Numbered from the stretch's first letter, positions 1 to 7,837 are shown. The stretch is 20,466 nt of DNA from Brevundimonas sp. (GCA_031119155.1 JAVHYH010000021.1:1-20466), one strand, 5' to 3'. Notes: a model not told the origin generated them from the letters alone. Translations and numbers: made by a program.

Positions 1-1091
1 TCTGGATCAAGTTCGACAACCTGCATTTCACCGGCTCCTTCAAGGAGCGCGGGGCGCTGAACCGCCTGCTGCAGCTGACGCCGGAGGAGCGCAAGCGCGG
101 CGTCGTCGCCGCCAGCGCCGGCAACCACGCCCAAGCCCTGGCCTACCACGGCGGCCGTCTGGGCGTGCCGGTGACCATCGTCATGCCCGAGGGCACCCCC
201 TTCGTGAAGATCGACGGCACGCGCCAGCATGGCGCCAATGTCGTCATCAAGGGTCTCGACTTCTCCGGCTCGACCGAGGAGGCCCACCGCCTGCGCGACG
301 AGGAAGGCTTCATCTTCGTCTCGGCCTTCGATGACGAGGGCATCGTCGCGGGGCAGGGCGTCTGCGGGCTGGAGTTCATGGAGGACGCGCCCGATCTCGA
401 CGTCCTCATCATCCCCATCGGCGGCGGCGGCCTGATCGCCGGCTCGGCGCTGGCGGCCAAGACGCTGAAACCTTCGATCCGCATCGTCGGGGTCGAGGCG
501 GCCATGTACCCCTCCTTCAACGCCCGTCGTCAGGGCGAGACGCCGAAATGCGGCGGCCAGACCATCGCCGAGGGCATCGCCATCAAGGCCGTGGGCGACA
601 TCCCCTACGCCATCGCCGACGGGCTGATCGACGAGGTTCTGGTCTGTCAGGAGGCCGACTTCGAAAAGGGCGTCGCCTTCCTCGCCACCATGGAGCGCAC
701 CGTGGCCGAGGGCGCGGGCGCCGGCGGTCTGGCGGCCATGCTGGCCTATCCCGACAAGTTCAAAGGCCTGAAGGTCGGCATCGAGCTGACCGGCGGCAAC
801 ATCGACGCGCGGATGCTGGCCGTGGTGCTGAACCGCGAAATGGTTCGCGAAAAGCGCCTGATCGTCTATCGCATCCTGGGCGACGACCGCCCGGGCATGC
901 TGTCGGCCATGGCCGCCGTGATCGGCGGGCTGGGCGGCAACATCATCGACGTCGTGCACAACCGGCTGGCGCTGGACGTGCCGGCCAAGGGCGCGGAGTT
1001 CGACATCATGGTCGAGACCCGCGGCGAGGCGCACGCCGAGGAAATCAGACAGGGACTTGAAGGTGCGGGCTATGAACTCCGGATGGGCTAA
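1..1091 (+). CDS. ilvA: Threonine ammonia-lyase (threonine dehydratase), 5' end outside window
   Basis: PLP-dependent enzyme that deaminates L-threonine to 2-oxobutanoate, the entry to isoleucine synthesis; many short forms also act on serine. The reading frame is already open at base 3. The PLP-binding lysine sits in TGSFKERGA (codon 42-44), followed by the substrate loop SAGNHAQ, the glycine-rich phosphate cup IGGGGLIAG and the TGGN motif. The last ~75 residues (LIVYRILGDDRPGMLSAMAAVIGGLGGNI) form an ACT regulatory domain, so this is the short, single-ACT form of about 400 residues rather than the long biosynthetic enzyme with two ACT-like modules. About 40 N-terminal residues are missing at the window edge. 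The 3' end overlaps the FKBP gene by 20 bases. Family assignment is firm; whether the role is biosynthetic (ilvA) or catabolic (tdcB) cannot be settled from sequence alone. Confidence 0.93.
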   Translation, partial: WIKFDNLHFTGSFKERGALNRLLQLTPEERKRGVVAASAGNHAQALAYHGGRLGVPVTIVMPEGTPFVKIDGTRQHGANVVIKGLDFSGSTEEAHRLRDEEGFIFVSAFDDEGIVAGQGVCGLEFMEDAPDLDVLIIPIGGGGLIAGSALAAKTLKPSIRIVGVEAAMYPSFNARRQGETPKCGGQTIAEGIAIKAVGDIPYAIADGLIDEVLVCQEADFEKGVAFLATMERTVAEGAGAGGLAAMLAYPDKFKGLKVGIELTGGNIDARMLAVVLNREMVREKRLIVYRILGDDRPGMLSAMAAVIGGLGGNIIDVVHNRLALDVPAKGAEFDIMVETRGEAHAEEIRQGLEGAGYELRMG

Positions 1092-1605
1092 GGGCCTCGC
1101 GGCGCTGGCGATGATCGCGGCCCTGGCCGCCTGCAACCGTGGCCCCGAGGCGGGCAATGCGGAGGCCGACGCCAACCTCCAGGCCGGTCAGGCCTTCCTC
1201 GAGAAGAATGCCAAGGAAGAGGGCGTCCAGACCCTGCCGGGCGGCATCCAGTACAAGGTCGTCCGGTCCGGTCCTCCGGGCGGCGAAAGCCCGGACGGCA
1301 ATGATCTGGTCCGTGTCGATTACGAGGGCTCGCTGATCGACGGCACCGTCTTCGACAGCTCCTTCGAAAAGGGCCAGCCCGCCGTCTTCACCCTCGATTC
1401 GGTGATCCCCGGCTGGAGCGAGGCCGTCCAGCACATGAAGGTCGGCGACGAATGGATCGTCTTCCTCCCGGCGGACAAGGGCTATGGCGAGCGCGCCTCG
1501 CCGGAGATCCCGGCCAACAGCGTGCTGGTCTTCCGGCTCAAGCTGCTGGATCTGGCCCGCACCCCGGGCGACGGCTCCATCGGCCGCGCGACCGCCAACG
1601 GTTAG
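1072..1605 (+). CDS. FKBP-type peptidyl-prolyl cis-trans isomerase, lipoprotein
   Basis: A 177-residue prolyl isomerase predicted to assist folding of secreted proteins in the periplasm. Residues 1-21 are a lipoprotein signal with a hydrophobic core and the lipobox LAAC, so Cys21 would be lipidated. The FKBP fold covers about residues 60-160; the known pocket positions are all seen: Tyr84 in VRVDYEG, Asp95 in FDSSF, Val111-Ile112 and Trp115 in VIPGW, Tyr138 in KGYGER, Phe154 near the end. I chose the ATG at 1072 because it places the signal peptide at the extreme N-terminus; an in-frame TTG at 1057 would add five residues in front of it. An AAGG at 1060-1063 is a plausible ribosome binding site, lying inside the threonine ammonia-lyase gene. 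The overlap suggests co-transcription, though no functional link between the two is known. Confidence 0.93.
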   Translation: MNSGWAKGLAALAMIAALAACNRGPEAGNAEADANLQAGQAFLEKNAKEEGVQTLPGGIQYKVVRSGPPGGESPDGNDLVRVDYEGSLIDGTVFDSSFEKGQPAVFTLDSVIPGWSEAVQHMKVGDEWIVFLPADKGYGERASPEIPANSVLVFRLKLLDLARTPGDGSIGRATANG

Positions 1606-1606
1606 G

Positions 1607-1653
1607 GCGAAATCGGTCGAGTTGGACGCAGTCCAGCTCGGCTCGGATTTCGC
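1607..1653. terminator. Hairpin between convergent FKBP and queG genes
   Basis: An imperfect inverted repeat fills the 61-base gap between the two convergent stop codons. The left arm begins GCGAAATC at 1607-1614 and the right arm ends GATTTCGC at 1646-1653; the inner parts pair again as TTGGAC with GTCCAG around a short loop near 1628-1630. No T-run follows on either strand, so a bidirectional terminator is an inference from position and structure. Confidence 0.6.
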
Positions 1654-1666
1654 TCCAGTACAAGGC

Positions 1667-2701
1667 TCAGGCGGCGCGCAGTCGCCCCACGGCCCACGCC
1701 GCCGCATCCCGCACCACCGGATCCGGGTCGTCCAGCAGGGCTTCCGCCGAAGGGATCAGGGCGGCGTCGGCGCTGTTGCCGATGGCGTACAGCACATTGC
1801 GGACAAACCGGTTGCGCCCGATCCGCTTGACCGGGCTCCTGGTGAACAGCGCCCGGAACGACGGGTCGTCCAGCGCCGCCAGGTCGGCGAGCCGGGGCGA
1901 GACCAGACTGTCGCGCGCCTGCACCCGGCTTTCGCTCGCCGCCGCCGCGAACTTGTTCCACGGACAGGAGGCCAGACAGTCGTCGCAGCCGTAGATCCGG
2001 CTGCCCGTCGCCTCGCGGAATTCCTCCGGCCAGGGCCCGGCGAACTCAATGGTCAGGTAGGACAGGCACCGTCGCGCATCCAGTTGGAACGGCGCGGGAA
2101 AGGCCTTGGTCGGGCAGGCGTCCAGACAGGCGGTGCAGCGCCCGCAATGCTCGGTCTCCGGTGGGTCGGGCTCGAACTCCGCCGCGCTCAGGATCACCCC
2201 CAGGAACAGCCAGTTGCCGTGGTTCCGCGACAGCAGATTGGTGTGCTTGCCCTGCCAGCCCAGCCCGGCCCGCTGCGCCAGCGGCTTCTCCATCAGGGGG
2301 GCGGTGTCGACGAACACCTTCACGTCCTGACCGGTCTTCGCCGCCACCTGACCGGCCAGCGTCTTCAGCCGCCCCTTGATCACCTCGTGATAGTCGTCGC
2401 CCCGGGCATAGACCGAGATATAGCCGTTCGACCGGTCCGCCAGCTCCGGCAGCGGGTCCGTCTCCGGCCCGTAGTTCAACCCCAGCACGATGGCCGTCTT
2501 CGCCCCGTCCCACATGGCGGTCGGATGGGCGCGGCGCTCCAGCGTCGTCTCCATCCAGCCCATCTCGCCATGCCGCCCGGCCTCGACGAAATGCGCCAGC
2601 CGCTCGCCCGCGCTCCACGGCTCCGACGCCGAGGCGAAGCGGCAGACCTCGAAGCCGAGGTCCGCGGCGGCGGCTCTGATCTTGTCTCTGGGGTCGGCCA
2701 T
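1667..2701 (-). CDS. queG: Epoxyqueuosine reductase QueG
   Basis: Cobalamin-dependent iron-sulfur enzyme that reduces epoxyqueuosine to queuosine in the wobble position of tRNAs with GUN anticodons, the last step of queuosine synthesis. Two ferredoxin-like [4Fe-4S] motifs are visible: CGRCTACLDACP and, further on, CDDCLASCP. The C-terminal ~30 residues (ALIPSAEALLDDPDPVVRDAAAWAVGRL) are a HEAT-like repeat, as in QueG structures. I place the start at the ATG at 2701, giving 344 residues beginning MADPRDKIR; an upstream in-frame ATG at 2719 would add MLEAVR. Neither has a good ribosome binding site, but a -10-like GCTAGAAG lies just ahead of 2701 and could give a leaderless message. The gene follows the GST-like gene at 42 bases on the same strand. 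Confidence 0.95.
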   Translation of the reverse strand: MADPRDKIRAAAADLGFEVCRFASASEPWSAGERLAHFVEAGRHGEMGWMETTLERRAHPTAMWDGAKTAIVLGLNYGPETDPLPELADRSNGYISVYARGDDYHEVIKGRLKTLAGQVAAKTGQDVKVFVDTAPLMEKPLAQRAGLGWQGKHTNLLSRNHGNWLFLGVILSAAEFEPDPPETEHCGRCTACLDACPTKAFPAPFQLDARRCLSYLTIEFAGPWPEEFREATGSRIYGCDDCLASCPWNKFAAAASESRVQARDSLVSPRLADLAALDDPSFRALFTRSPVKRIGRNRFVRNVLYAIGNSADAALIPSAEALLDDPDPVVRDAAAWAVGRLRAA

Positions 2702-2709
2702 TCGGACGG

Positions 2710-2717
2710 CTTCTAGC
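2710..2717 (-). promoter_or_regulatory. Possible -10 element giving a leaderless queG transcript
   Basis: Read on the minus strand, GCTAGAAG matches seven of eight positions of the Caulobacter housekeeping -10 consensus GCTANAWC as I recall it. Transcription starting about seven bases downstream would begin at or within two bases of the ATG at 2701. No convincing -35 element was found, so this is tentative. Confidence 0.3.
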
Positions 2718-2743
2718 ATTCCCGGGGCGTTTCCGCCCGCGGG

Positions 2744-3427
2744 TCAGAAGTCGAGGTCGGTGTAATGCGCCGCCGGCGCCACGCCCGGGAACCGGTCGCT
2801 CAGTAGCGTCCGGAAGCACGGTCGCGACTTCAGCTTCATGTACCAGGTCTTCAGCCCGGGATAGTTGGCCCAGCCGATCTCGCTGAAGTAATCCAGCACC
2901 GACAGATGGGCCGCCGCGACGATGTCGGCCTGGCTCATCCGGCGACCGGCCAGCCAGTCGCGCTCGCCCAGCAGGGCTTCGAGCATCTGCAGATGGTGTT
3001 TCAGCGCCTCGCGCCCGGCCCGCAGCGCCCGCGCCTCGGGCGGCCCCAGCCGCAGCAGGGGCTTCTCCATCCGCTCGTGCAGCAGCACCGCATCCACCTC
3101 GTCGGTGAAGCGACGGTCGAACCAGTTGACCAGCCGCCGCACCTCGGCCCGCTCGGCCGGGTCGGTCGGCAGCAGGAAGGCCTCCTTCGTCCGGTCCTCC
3201 AGCCAGCCCAGGATGGCCGGCTGTTCGCACACCGTCAGCACCCGGCTGTTGGCCGTCGTCTGCAGGACGGGGGTCATGCCGGACGGGTTCAGCGCGCCGA
3301 CCGGACAGTCCGGCTCCCACGGCTTCACCGCATTCTCCTCGAACGCGACCTTGGCCTCGCCCAGCGCCAGTCGCGCGGCGCGCGAGGCGGGATCAAAGGC
3401 GAAGTGGAACAGGACGGAGACGGACAT
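2744..3427 (-). CDS. Glutathione S-transferase family protein
   Basis: A 227-residue protein with the two-domain layout of cytosolic glutathione S-transferases. The N-terminal half (residues ~1-80) is the thioredoxin-like glutathione-binding domain, with the LNPSGMTPVL segment carrying the cis-proline and the DxxxICEQPAIL-like stretch seen here as VLTVCEQPAILGWLE that normally binds the gamma-glutamyl group. The C-terminal helical domain includes LAGRRMSQADIVAAAHLSVLDYF, the conserved N-capping-box/hydrophobic-staple region with its aspartate. The substrate cannot be read from sequence. Start is uncertain: ATG 3427 gives MSVSVLFHF, ATG 3439 adds four residues. The gene lies 36 bases or less after the CDF transporter gene and shortly before queG, which suggests a three-gene transcript without an obvious shared pathway. 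Confidence 0.88.
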   Translation of the reverse strand: MSVSVLFHFAFDPASRAARLALGEAKVAFEENAVKPWEPDCPVGALNPSGMTPVLQTTANSRVLTVCEQPAILGWLEDRTKEAFLLPTDPAERAEVRRLVNWFDRRFTDEVDAVLLHERMEKPLLRLGPPEARALRAGREALKHHLQMLEALLGERDWLAGRRMSQADIVAAAHLSVLDYFSEIGWANYPGLKTWYMKLKSRPCFRTLLSDRFPGVAPAAHYTDLDF

Positions 3428-3463
3428 CCGGCAACCCATGCACCCGCGCGCGTTAAACGGGCG

Positions 3464-4405
3464 TTAGCTATCCGCGTCCGGGGACGGCGTTTCCGGCGCT
3501 TTTTTCGTCCTGCCCACAGGCGTGGCGGCGCGCGGGTCGGGGTGGATCATGATGTCGGCGTGCGGCCACAGGGCGGTCAGCCGCGTCTCCGCCGCCTCGA
3601 GGATGTCGTGGGCCTGCGCCAGCGTCAGGGTCGGGGCCATGTCGACATGCATCTGGATCGTCATCACAGGCCCGGCCTGACGGGTGCGCAGCCGGTGCAC
3701 GCCGGTGATCTGCGGGTCCGACAGCACCGCGGTGGTGATCGCCACCCGGTCGGCGTCCGACCCGGCGCGGTCCAGCAACTGGTCGGCGGCGCCTTTCAGC
3801 ACGCTGATCGCGCCCCAGAACAGCCAGACCGACACCACCAGACCCGCCGCCGCATCCAGTCCCGGCGCGGCCAGCCAGGCGCCCGACGCCACCCCGATCA
3901 GCACCACGACATTGGCCGCCAGGTCCGAGGCGTAGTGGGCGCGGTCGGCCGACACCGCCACCGATCCGCTCAGCTTGATCGCCCGGCTCTGGCGCCAGAT
4001 CAGCCAGCCGGTCAGGGCCATGGAGACGGCGATGACCGTCACCCCGACCCAGCCCGAGCTGACCGGGCGCGGATCGAACAGGCGCTGGATGGCCTCCCAG
4101 CCGATGAAGACGGCCGAGGCGAACACCAGTCCGGCCTGCACCAGCGCGGCCATCGCCTCGCCCTTGCCGTGACCGAAGCGATGCTCTTCGTCCGGCGGGG
4201 CGGCGGCCCAGCGCACGGCGAAGAAGGTGGCCAGCGAGGCGATCAGGTCCAGCGACGAATCGGCCAGCGACGCCAGGATCGACACCGACCCCGAGGCGCC
4301 CAGGGCGAAGGTCTTCAGCACGATCAGGATCACCGCCACCGCCACCGACAGGCGGGTGATCCCCCGGGTCGCGGCGTGAACGTCGTCGAGCGAAGCGGTC
4401 GTCAT
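3464..4405 (-). CDS. Cation diffusion facilitator family transporter (FieF-like)
   Basis: Inner-membrane divalent-metal/proton antiporter, about 313 residues, close to the usual ~300 for the FieF/YiiP subgroup. Metal-site residues can be matched: Asp49 and Asp53 in LADSSLDLI (site A), His and Asp in the later HYASDLAANV segment completing the DD-HD zinc/iron/cadmium site, and Asp72, His75, His79 around HRFGHGKGE with the same spacing as the FieF inter-domain site. Six membrane helices are followed by a cytoplasmic ferredoxin-like domain (IQMHVDMAPTLTLAQAHDILEAAE) and a basic-proline tail. Start chosen at ATG 4405 (MTTASLDDVHAATRG) because FieF-type proteins begin close to the first helix; upstream in-frame ATGs, up to 4603, would run into the divergent gene's leader. 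The exported metal (Zn, Fe, Cd or Mn) is not determinable. Confidence 0.93.
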   Translation of the reverse strand: MTTASLDDVHAATRGITRLSVAVAVILIVLKTFALGASGSVSILASLADSSLDLIASLATFFAVRWAAAPPDEEHRFGHGKGEAMAALVQAGLVFASAVFIGWEAIQRLFDPRPVSSGWVGVTVIAVSMALTGWLIWRQSRAIKLSGSVAVSADRAHYASDLAANVVVLIGVASGAWLAAPGLDAAAGLVVSVWLFWGAISVLKGAADQLLDRAGSDADRVAITTAVLSDPQITGVHRLRTRQAGPVMTIQMHVDMAPTLTLAQAHDILEAAETRLTALWPHADIMIHPDPRAATPVGRTKKAPETPSPDADS

Positions 4406-4487
4406 GTCGGGTCTTGTCGCGGAATCCCGTGTCCCTGCCAAGACTTCGTGCCGGTCGGCGTTAGTGTGTTCGTCACGAAAAACCGCC

Positions 4488-4499
4488 ATTATCCATAAT
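4488..4499. promoter_or_regulatory. Palindrome in the divergent CDF / HTH-citrate-synthase-like intergenic region
   Basis: ATTAT and ATAAT are separated by CC, an AT-rich inverted repeat in otherwise GC-rich DNA. The right half contains CATAAT (4494-4499), usable as a -10 for the plus-strand gene at 4542; the best upstream -35 match is only TTCGTC at 4469-4474 with an overlong spacer. Operator or promoter role is a guess from position. Confidence 0.25.
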
Positions 4500-4541
4500 C
4501 GAGACAGGTTTCCGGGCGTCGCGTAGCCGGAGGGACAGCGG

Positions 4542-5696
4542 ATGGACACGACCGGCGAACGCTGGATCGGGCGGGGCGAGGCCCTCAGTCGGCTCGGGGT
4601 CAAGGCCCAGACCCTCTACGCCTACGTCAGTCGCGGCCGCATCGCCGCCCGGCCCGATCCTGCCGATCCCCGCCGCAGTCTGTACGCCGTGCGCGACATC
4701 GACCGCCTGACCGGCGACGCCCCGCCGGAGGACGCAGCGCCCCGCGTCGTGGAGGCCGGGCCCGCCTCGCGCGGCGAGGCCGACATCGCTTCTTCGGTCA
4801 GCATCGTCGTCTCGGGCCGCCTCTTCTATCGCGGGCTGGATGCGGTCCAGCTGTCCGGCGCAGCGACGCTGGAGGAGACCGCCCGCACCCTCTGGGGCGC
4901 CCGCGCCGCCAATCCCTTCGCCGAGATCCGGCCGCGCGTCGGCGTCACCCCCGGCGGCTCGGCCCGCGCCCGCCTGTTCGCCGCCCTGTCCCGCCGCGCC
5001 GATGAGGACGCCGACGCCCGCGTCCGCGATCCCGACGCCCTGCGCATCGAATGCGCCCGCGTGCTGGACGAGGCGGTGGACGCCGTCGCCGGCCCGGGCC
5101 CGCGCCTGTTCCTGCACCAGCGCCTGGCCCGCTTCTGGAAGGCGCCGGAGCGCGACGCCCAGCTGATCCGCCGGGCGCTGGTCCTGTCCGCCGACGTCGG
5201 CATGGATCCCGCCGTCATCGCGACCCGCGCGGTCGCCGGGGCCGGCGCCTCGCCCGCCGCCGCGGCCCTGGCCGGGCTCAGCGTGGTCGCCGCCTCACGC
5301 ACGGTCGCCCAGGCGGTGGACGCCTCGGGCTGGATCAACACCGCCCGCCGCCATCCGTCCGAGGCCGTGCGCGACCTGCAGCGCGCCGGCTTCGGCGATC
5401 CGGACTGGAGCGGGGCCGATCCTCGCGCCGCCGCCCTGCTGGCCGCCGCCGACCTGCCCGACGACCTGGCCCGCGTGTTGCGCGACGGCCAGACCGCCGC
5501 CGGTCGCGCGCCCGGTTTCGCCCTCGCCCTCGCCGCCTCGGCCCGTCGGATGGAGCTGCCGCGCGACGCCGCCCAGGACCTGCTGCTGACCGGTCGTCTG
5601 GCCGGTTTGCTGGCTCATGCGCTCGATCAGGCGCTGGACGGCTCGCCTATCCGGGCGCGGCTGCGCTATGTGGGTCCGGAGCCGGGCGCGCACTGA
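4542..5696 (+). CDS. HTH domain fused to a catalytically degenerate citrate-synthase fold
   Basis: A 384-residue two-domain protein. Residues ~8-56 (IGRGEALSRLGVKAQTLYAYVSRG, then a DPRRSLY wing and RDIDRL) form a MerR/excisionase-like DNA-binding domain. Residues ~80-380 follow the citrate synthase fold, ending in the IRARLRYVGP segment typical of HTH-fused citrate synthase homologues. The three catalytic positions of citrate synthases are missing: the first histidine region, normally HADHExN and later PxHGGA, reads LSADVGMDP (215-223) and LSVVAASRT (246-254); the GFGHPxY motif reads GFGDPDW (283-289), though the DPRA after it is kept; the PNxDF aspartate region reads APGFALAL (323-330). I infer a regulator or scaffold, perhaps sensing an acyl-CoA or oxaloacetate-like ligand, not an enzyme. 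GGAGGGA at 4528-4534 supports this start. uppP follows after 28 bases. Confidence 0.85.
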   Translation: MDTTGERWIGRGEALSRLGVKAQTLYAYVSRGRIAARPDPADPRRSLYAVRDIDRLTGDAPPEDAAPRVVEAGPASRGEADIASSVSIVVSGRLFYRGLDAVQLSGAATLEETARTLWGARAANPFAEIRPRVGVTPGGSARARLFAALSRRADEDADARVRDPDALRIECARVLDEAVDAVAGPGPRLFLHQRLARFWKAPERDAQLIRRALVLSADVGMDPAVIATRAVAGAGASPAAAALAGLSVVAASRTVAQAVDASGWINTARRHPSEAVRDLQRAGFGDPDWSGADPRAAALLAAADLPDDLARVLRDGQTAAGRAPGFALALAASARRMELPRDAAQDLLLTGRLAGLLAHALDQALDGSPIRARLRYVGPEPGAH

Positions 5697-5724
5697 GGCG
5701 ACGCTCCGGGTGTAAGGGAAATCC

Positions 5725-6525
5725 ATGGCTGACTGGCTTGCGGCGATCCTCCTCGGTCTGATCGAGGGTCTGACCGAGTTCATTCCGGTGTCCTCCACCG
5801 GCCACCTGCTGCTGTTGCGCGAGGCGCTGGGCCTGACCGGCGAACGCTGGGCCTCCTTCGTGGTGATGATCCAGCTGGGCGCCATCCTCGCTCTGGTGCT
5901 GCTGTATTTCGGCCGTCTCTGGAAGGTGCTGATCGGCCTGCCGACCGACCCCAAGGCGCGCCATTTCGCCATCAGCGTCCTGATCGCCTTCATCCCGTCG
6001 CTGCTGGCGGGGGCGTTCCTGTATGACTTCATCAAGGGCTATCTGTTCGAGACCCCGGCCATCATCTGCATCAGCCTGATCGTCGGCGGCTTCCTGCTGA
6101 TGGCGCTGGACCGCTGGGCGCCCCAGCCGGAACAGTTCGACGCCATGCAGCTGACCTGGAAGACCTCGCTGCTGATCGGCCTGTTCCAGTGTCTGGCGCT
6201 GGTGCCCGGCGTGTCCCGTTCGGGCTCGACCATCGCCGGCGGCCTGCTGCTGCGGCTGGAGAAGCCGGCGGCGGCCGAGTTCTCCTTCTTCCTCGCCATC
6301 CCGACCATGGTCGGCGCCTTCACCTACGACCTGATCAAGAGCGGCGGGAACCTCGACCTCAGCTTCGGCTGGGTCATCGCCGTCGGCTTCATCAGCGCCT
6401 TCGTCGCCGGCCTGCTGGTGATCCGCTTCCTGCTGGCCTTCGTCTCCAACTACGGCTTCACCCCCTTCGCCCTGTGGCGGATCGTGGTGGGCAGCGTCGG
6501 CCTGCTGGCGATCTGGCTGTACTGA
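5725..6525 (+). CDS. uppP: Undecaprenyl-diphosphatase UppP (BacA)
   Basis: Integral membrane phosphatase that converts undecaprenyl diphosphate to the monophosphate lipid carrier, recycling it for peptidoglycan and surface polysaccharide synthesis; it also gives bacitracin tolerance. The 266-residue length fits the family. Both signature segments are present: EGLTEFIPVSSTGH at residues 14-27, with Glu14, Glu18 and His27 corresponding to the catalytic region, and PGVSRSGSTIAGGLLL carrying the conserved arginine. About eight hydrophobic segments are visible. An AAGGGA five to ten bases ahead of the ATG supports the start. It is the second gene after the HTH-citrate-synthase-like gene and is closed by a strong terminator. 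No link to the upstream gene's function is apparent. Confidence 0.97.
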   Translation: MADWLAAILLGLIEGLTEFIPVSSTGHLLLLREALGLTGERWASFVVMIQLGAILALVLLYFGRLWKVLIGLPTDPKARHFAISVLIAFIPSLLAGAFLYDFIKGYLFETPAIICISLIVGGFLLMALDRWAPQPEQFDAMQLTWKTSLLIGLFQCLALVPGVSRSGSTIAGGLLLRLEKPAAAEFSFFLAIPTMVGAFTYDLIKSGGNLDLSFGWVIAVGFISAFVAGLLVIRFLLAFVSNYGFTPFALWRIVVGSVGLLAIWLY

Positions 6526-6537
6526 GCGCACGACAAG

Positions 6538-6575
6538 GAAAAGGCCGGGCTGGATCGCTCCAGCCCGGCCTTTTC
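6538..6575. terminator. Bidirectional intrinsic terminator between uppP and the NDUFA9-like gene
   Basis: A perfect 17-bp stem, GAAAAGGCCGGGCTGGA at 6538-6554 with its complement at 6559-6575, closes on the four-base loop TCGC. The outer A:T pairs supply a T-run on both strands, as expected for a terminator serving two convergent genes. Confidence 0.93.
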
Positions 6576-6590
6576 ATGTCCGAAGGCGGC

Positions 6591-7562
6591 TCAGGCCGCG
6601 ACCGGTTCCGCGAACTGTCCGCCGCGGCGGTAGCGCCACAGATAGCTGGCGGCCACGGCCTCGACGCCGGTCGGCTCGATACCCAGCGCGGCCAGGCCCT
6701 GGGCGCCGTCCGAGACGACGTTGTCGCTCTGCAGCAGGACCACCTGATCCTCGGTCAGAACCGGCTTGATCCCGACGATGGCGGTCAGCTGGGCCAGGCC
6801 GCCGATGATCTTGGCGGCGAAGAAGGGCAGGGGCACGAGGCCGGGGGTGCGATAGGTCTCGCGCGACACCAGCTTCAGCACGTCCTCGAAGGTCATCACC
6901 GCCGGACCGCCCAGCTCATAGGTCTGGCCGGCCGCGTCGCCACGGCCGGTGGCGCGGGCAATGGCCTCGGCCACGTCGCCGACATAGACCGGCTGGAATT
7001 TCGTCTGGCCGCCGCCGACCAGCGGCAGCACCGGCGACAGTTGGGCCATCTTGGCGAATTTGTTCAGGAAGTCGTCGCCGGCGCCGAACACGACCGACGG
7101 GCGCACGATCACCGCATCCGGCTTGACCTCGCGCACCGCCATCTCGGCCTCGGCCTTGGTGCGGGCGTAGTCCGACTGGCTTTCGGGATTGGCGCCGAGG
7201 GCCGACACCTGCACCAGACGATCCACACCCGCGGCGGCGCTGGCCTCGGCGATGGTGCGCGACGCCTCGACGTGCAGGCTCTCGAATTTGCGGCCGCCGC
7301 CCTCGTACAGGATGCCGACCAGATTGATCACCGCGTCCGCGCCGTGGATCGCTTCACCCACCTGGGCGGCGTCGGTCGCGTCGCAGCGGATGGCCTTGAT
7401 CTGGCCGACCCCGCCGGCCGTCTGCAGCTTCCAGGCCCGGTCCGGGCGGCGGCAGGCGATGCGGATGCGCCAGCCGCGACGGGCCAGCGCGCTGACCACC
7501 TGACTGCCGACAAAACCTGTCCCACCGAAGACGGTGACCAGACCGGGGGCGACTTCGCTCAT
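6591..7562 (-). CDS. Complex I NDUFA9-subunit-family NAD(P)-binding protein
   Basis: A 323-residue member of the atypical short-chain dehydrogenase group related to mitochondrial complex I subunit NDUFA9. The N-terminus has the dinucleotide-binding fingerprint VTVFGGTGFVGSQVV (residues 9-23), then ADAVINLVGILYE, the strongly conserved family segment, and SALGANPESQSDYARTKAEAE with the usual Ser...Tyr/Lys region reading DYARTK. In alphaproteobacteria such proteins are annotated as complex I-associated or as NAD(P)H-binding epimerase-like proteins; the exact reaction is not established. I chose ATG 7562 because GGAG lies eight bases upstream and because the glycine motif follows directly; longer in-frame extensions run back across the tRNA gene. 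It is monocistronic, between the terminator and the divergent tRNA gene. Confidence 0.9.
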   Translation of the reverse strand: MSEVAPGLVTVFGGTGFVGSQVVSALARRGWRIRIACRRPDRAWKLQTAGGVGQIKAIRCDATDAAQVGEAIHGADAVINLVGILYEGGGRKFESLHVEASRTIAEASAAAGVDRLVQVSALGANPESQSDYARTKAEAEMAVREVKPDAVIVRPSVVFGAGDDFLNKFAKMAQLSPVLPLVGGGQTKFQPVYVGDVAEAIARATGRGDAAGQTYELGGPAVMTFEDVLKLVSRETYRTPGLVPLPFFAAKIIGGLAQLTAIVGIKPVLTEDQVVLLQSDNVVSDGAQGLAALGIEPTGVEAVAASYLWRYRRGGQFAEPVAA

Positions 7563-7670
7563 CTCAGACTCCAAGGCGGACCGCGCGCGGGAAGAACCCT
7601 TGCAGGGCGGGGGATTAGACGATGGGGGCGGGCCTCGCAACGCAAACGCAAAAAATGCTGAAAAAGCTTG

Positions 7671-7698
7671 TTGACCCGATCCGGGCACTGCCTTAGAG
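7671..7698 (+). promoter_or_regulatory. Probable promoter of the tRNA-Leu gene
   Basis: TTGACC at 7671-7676 is a good -35; a CTTAGA/TTAGAG sequence at 7692-7698 stands at 15-16 bases and can serve as -10. The start would fall near 7705, giving a leader of about 40 bases before the tRNA. The -10 is weak by the Escherichia coli consensus. Confidence 0.6.
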
Positions 7699-7744
7699 GT
7701 CCGCGCCTTCCAGACGGAAACGCCGCTCGCGGCACGGACGTTTG

Positions 7745-7831
<87 letters not shown>

Positions 7832-7837
7832 ATTATT

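Noticed and set aside
2906..4498. A 530-codon plus-strand open frame opposite the GST-like and CDF genes
   Set aside because: His/Arg/Gly-rich shadow translation spanning two clearly coding minus-strand genes; no family features.
4542..5696. Functional citrate or methylcitrate synthase
   Set aside because: Both catalytic histidines and the aspartate are replaced although surrounding motifs align.
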